Origin: Dolichospermum sp. DET69
Lineage (GTDB): Bacteria; Cyanobacteriota; Cyanobacteriia; Cyanobacteriales; Nostocaceae
Length of the DNA: 64,000 nucleotides
Direction of reading: 5' to 3'
Assembly: GCA_017355425.1 (NCBI GenBank)
Contig: CP070233.1
Span: forward strand, 1,280,501-1,344,500
Positions 63,817 to 64,000 of this stretch are shown one piece after another. Made by a program: the position numbers and the translations under genes. The notes beneath the pieces are model-generated. The model was not told the origin of the DNA. It worked only from the letters and a program-made list of their open reading frames with translations, and searched no databases. How positions within the stretch are numbered: the first letter of the stretch is position 1; every line of letters begins with the position of its first letter.

Positions 63817-64000
63817 ATGAGTATTGTGATTACAGATGAAGTTTTGCAGACAATTCAAATGTCTGATAAAGAATTAGTGCAAGAAATAGCAATTTTGCTC
63901 TTTGAACAAGAACGGTTTACTTTAGGACAAGCGAGTCATTTTGTAGGAATGAATCAACTTGAATTTCAACGATTACTTGCTAGTCGAAAAATTCCCATTC
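63817..64000 (+). CDS. UPF0175 family protein (cut by window end)
   Basis: The first 61 residues are visible, starting MSIVITDEVLQTIQMSDKEL, then QEIAILLFEQERFTLGQASH, FVGMNQLEFQRLLASRKIPI. This is the UPF0175 pattern, a small helix-turn-helix-like antitoxin often paired with a PIN/DUF3368 toxin downstream. AGGAGA lies 9 bases before the ATG. The toxin, if any, would be just past the window. Confidence 0.82.
   Translation, partial: MSIVITDEVLQTIQMSDKELVQEIAILLFEQERFTLGQASHFVGMNQLEFQRLLASRKIPI

Overview
The window looks like chromosomal DNA of a filamentous, heterocyst-type cyanobacterium (Nostocales, Anabaena/Nostoc/Dolichospermum-like). The evidence is psaD (photosystem I), many GCGATCGC (HIP1) octamers, an AT-rich base composition, a natF-natG-natH-bgtA amino-acid transport cluster in the order I recall from Anabaena, at least nine heptanucleotide tandem-repeat (STRR-type) arrays, and many small palindromic mobile repeats. 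This placement is inferred from gene content, not from a marker gene.

Region 1 (1-9441) is an 8.8-kb composite element. Two identical, inverted 1523-bp ISH3/IS4-type insertion sequences bracket plasmid-type cargo: a truncated FinO-like gene, a VapBC-type toxin-antitoxin pair, a 1102-aa primase-helicase resembling cyanobacterial plasmid replication proteins (CyRepA1/DUF3854), and a LuxR-type response regulator that has lost its last residues to a nonsense codon. The whole element sits inside an ABC-2 (polysaccharide) exporter permease gene. Removing it and one copy of the 5-bp target duplication (ATAAA) restores an uninterrupted permease reading frame.

Region 2 (9480-14240) carries a zinc-ribbon-like small protein, a Wzc-type polysaccharide co-polymerase/tyrosine autokinase and a WecG/TagA/CpsF glycosyltransferase. 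These fit with the disrupted exporter in extracellular polysaccharide synthesis. Behind them lies a HEARO/omega-RNA-like region and an IscB-type nuclease gene that has lost its RuvC and HNH core.

Region 3 (14413-24005) has plsC, tadA and grxC on the minus strand, then natF-natG-natH-bgtA on the plus strand. Four tandem 143-bp hairpin-rich repeats separate natF from natG, and a 163-bp MITE supplies the last base of the bgtA stop codon. A WD40 protein and a COG0523 GTPase (metal chaperone type) follow.

Region 4 (24012-37560) holds a glycogen-debranching-type glucosidase, a tandem pair of HD-domain paralogues, and an NHLP/NHLM-type peptide export system (two ABC transporters, one with a C39 peptidase, an HlyD protein and a double cyclic-nucleotide-binding protein). 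A small gene between the two transporters is broken by a 72-bp palindrome and a frameshift. A 940-bp gap then contains two fold-back elements.

Region 5 (37562-49849) is a complete chemosensory operon read on the minus strand: CheW, CheR-TPR, two MCPs with nearly identical signalling domains, an extended CheW, a hybrid CheA-REC with two Hpt domains, CheB, and a response-regulator/adenylate cyclase.

Region 6 (50443-58699) has a two-gene osmoprotectant-type ABC transporter, a DUF427 protein, a fatty-acid hydroxylase, and an ergothioneine cluster (egtB, egtD). Attached to egtD is an N-truncated PLP-aminotransferase/SAM-methyltransferase fusion, followed by a duplicated 3' fragment of egtD that is interrupted by a second MITE.

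Region 7 (59157-64000) contains a DICT-GAF histidine kinase, psaD, trpE and, behind trpE, a small possible toxin-antitoxin-related segment flanked by a 24-bp direct repeat of the trpE 3' end. I saw no tRNA, rRNA or CRISPR array.
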